In this document: positions 63,577 through 64,000 of the stretch, in pieces
Layout: each line of letters starts with the position of its first letter
How positions within the stretch are numbered: position 1 is the stretch's first letter
Origin: Rhodococcus oryzae
GTDB taxonomy: Bacteria > Actinomycetota > Actinomycetes > Mycobacteriales > Mycobacteriaceae
Length of the DNA stretch: 64,000 nt
Assembly: GCF_005049235.1 (NCBI RefSeq)
Contig: NZ_SUMD01000006.1
Coordinates: 248,001 to 312,000 of the forward strand
Reading direction: 5' to 3'
Made by a program: the position numbers and the translations under genes
The notes under the pieces: model-generated
What the model saw: the letters and a program-made list of their open reading frames with translations, nothing else
Told to the model about the DNA's origin: nothing
Databases searched by the model: none

Positions 63577-64000
63577 CTATTCCGAACGCGACGCGCAGAG
63601 CAGGCCGTCGCCGACCGGCAGGAGCACCTTCGTCAGGCGGTCGTCCTCCGCGATCGCCCGGGCCGCCGCGCGCACGGCCAGGGTGGTCGCGTCGCGCTGG
63701 CTGGGGTCGGCCACGCGCCCACCGAGGAGCGCGTTGTGCAGCACGATCACCCCTCCGGGTCGGAGCAGTCGAACCCCCTCGGCGACGAACTGCGGGTGGT
63801 CCGCGGGCGAGGTGTCCACGAACACCAGGTCGTATGCGGCGTCGGCGAGGCGGGGCAGCACGTCCAGGCCCCAGCCGTTGATGAGCCGGGTTCGGCCGGG
63901 CGCGATCTCGCCGGACCGGAAGGCGTCCTTGGCAGCCCGCTGGTGCTCCGGTTCGGTGTCGATGGTGGTGAGCACCCCGTCGGCACGCATGCCGTCGAGC
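63577..64000 (-). CDS. O-methyltransferase (Rv1220c-like), 5' end outside window
   Basis: The last 141 or so codons of a SAM-dependent O-methyltransferase (class I, COMT/YrrM-like). [18 protein letters not shown] follows the SAM acidic loop, [41 protein letters not shown] contains the metal-binding Asp/Asn, and it ends [17 protein letters not shown]. The order next to TetR matches Rv1220c; in M. tuberculosis sigE follows. The start lies beyond 64000. Target unknown. Confidence 0.88.
   Translation of the reverse strand, partial: LDGMRADGVLTTIDTEPEHQRAAKDAFRSGEIAPGRTRLINGWGLDVLPRLADAAYDLVFVDTSPADHPQFVAEGVRLLRPGGVIVLHNALLGGRVADPSQRDATTLAVRAAARAIAEDDRLTKVLLPVGDGLLCASRSE

Overview
The window is a high-GC, gene-dense chromosomal segment from a mycolic-acid-containing actinobacterium (order Mycobacteriales). 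The best fit is a Rhodococcus/Nocardia-type organism. Supporting features are MspA-family porins, a fused FbiC for F420, mycothiol (mshB), PIM mannosylation (pimE), methylglucose lipopolysaccharide/maltosyl genes (gpgS, glgA/glgM, glgC), a WhiB regulator and the KshA steroid hydroxylase. The species cannot be fixed from the sequence alone.

The backbone follows, with insertions and losses, the gene order I recall for Mycobacterium tuberculosis from about Rv1157c to Rv1220c: secreted Ala/Pro protein - pimE - pterin dehydratase - mutT2 - typA - lpqW - mshB - fbiC - fdxC - dapC - rocA - proline dehydrogenase - fadD36 - dapD - dapE - LOG protein - folP2 - gpgS - DivIVA-domain protein - tagA - DUF3117 - glgA/glgM - glgC - ABC exporter - TetR - O-methyltransferase. 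This synteny supports several of the gene names.

Layout. 1-3.6 kb: truncated lipoprotein, MFS exporter, an NTF2-like gene behind a striking serine-triplet repeat protein, and a secreted protein. 3.9-12.4 kb: pimE to mshB. 12.5-21.6 kb: accessory block with gadB, a 52-aa ORF, family 5 UDG, secreted lipase, GH38 alpha-mannosidase and two PH-domain membrane proteins. 21.7-29.8 kb: F420, ferredoxin, lysine and proline genes. 29.8-31.3 kb: kshA and a coupled 4-Cys protein behind a KstR-like palindrome. 31.3-39.3 kb: mixed accessory genes, including a recombination scar made of echA and oxidoreductase 3' ends around a Gly-rich secreted protein and a PPOX flavoprotein gene. 39.3-54.3 kb: permease, dapD/dapE, F420 oxidoreductase, two MspA porins, two LOG genes, folP2/gpgS and glycogen/maltosyl genes.

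54.5-60.1 kb is the most interesting part. It lies exactly where M. tuberculosis passes from glgC to the Rv1217c-Rv1219c ABC/TetR genes. It holds an unknown single-pass membrane protein, a 941-aa natural fusion of a SEDS glycosyltransferase (RodA/FtsW) to a class B penicillin-binding protein, a bona fide MreB actin in convergent orientation, and a WhiB4-like Fe-S regulator. MreB is generally regarded as absent from polar-growing mycolata, so this looks like an accessory cell-wall synthesis module. 60.2-64.0 kb: an ABC exporter with its TetR repressor and a truncated O-methyltransferase.

I saw no rRNA or tRNA genes, CRISPR arrays, insertion sequences, prophage or replication origin.
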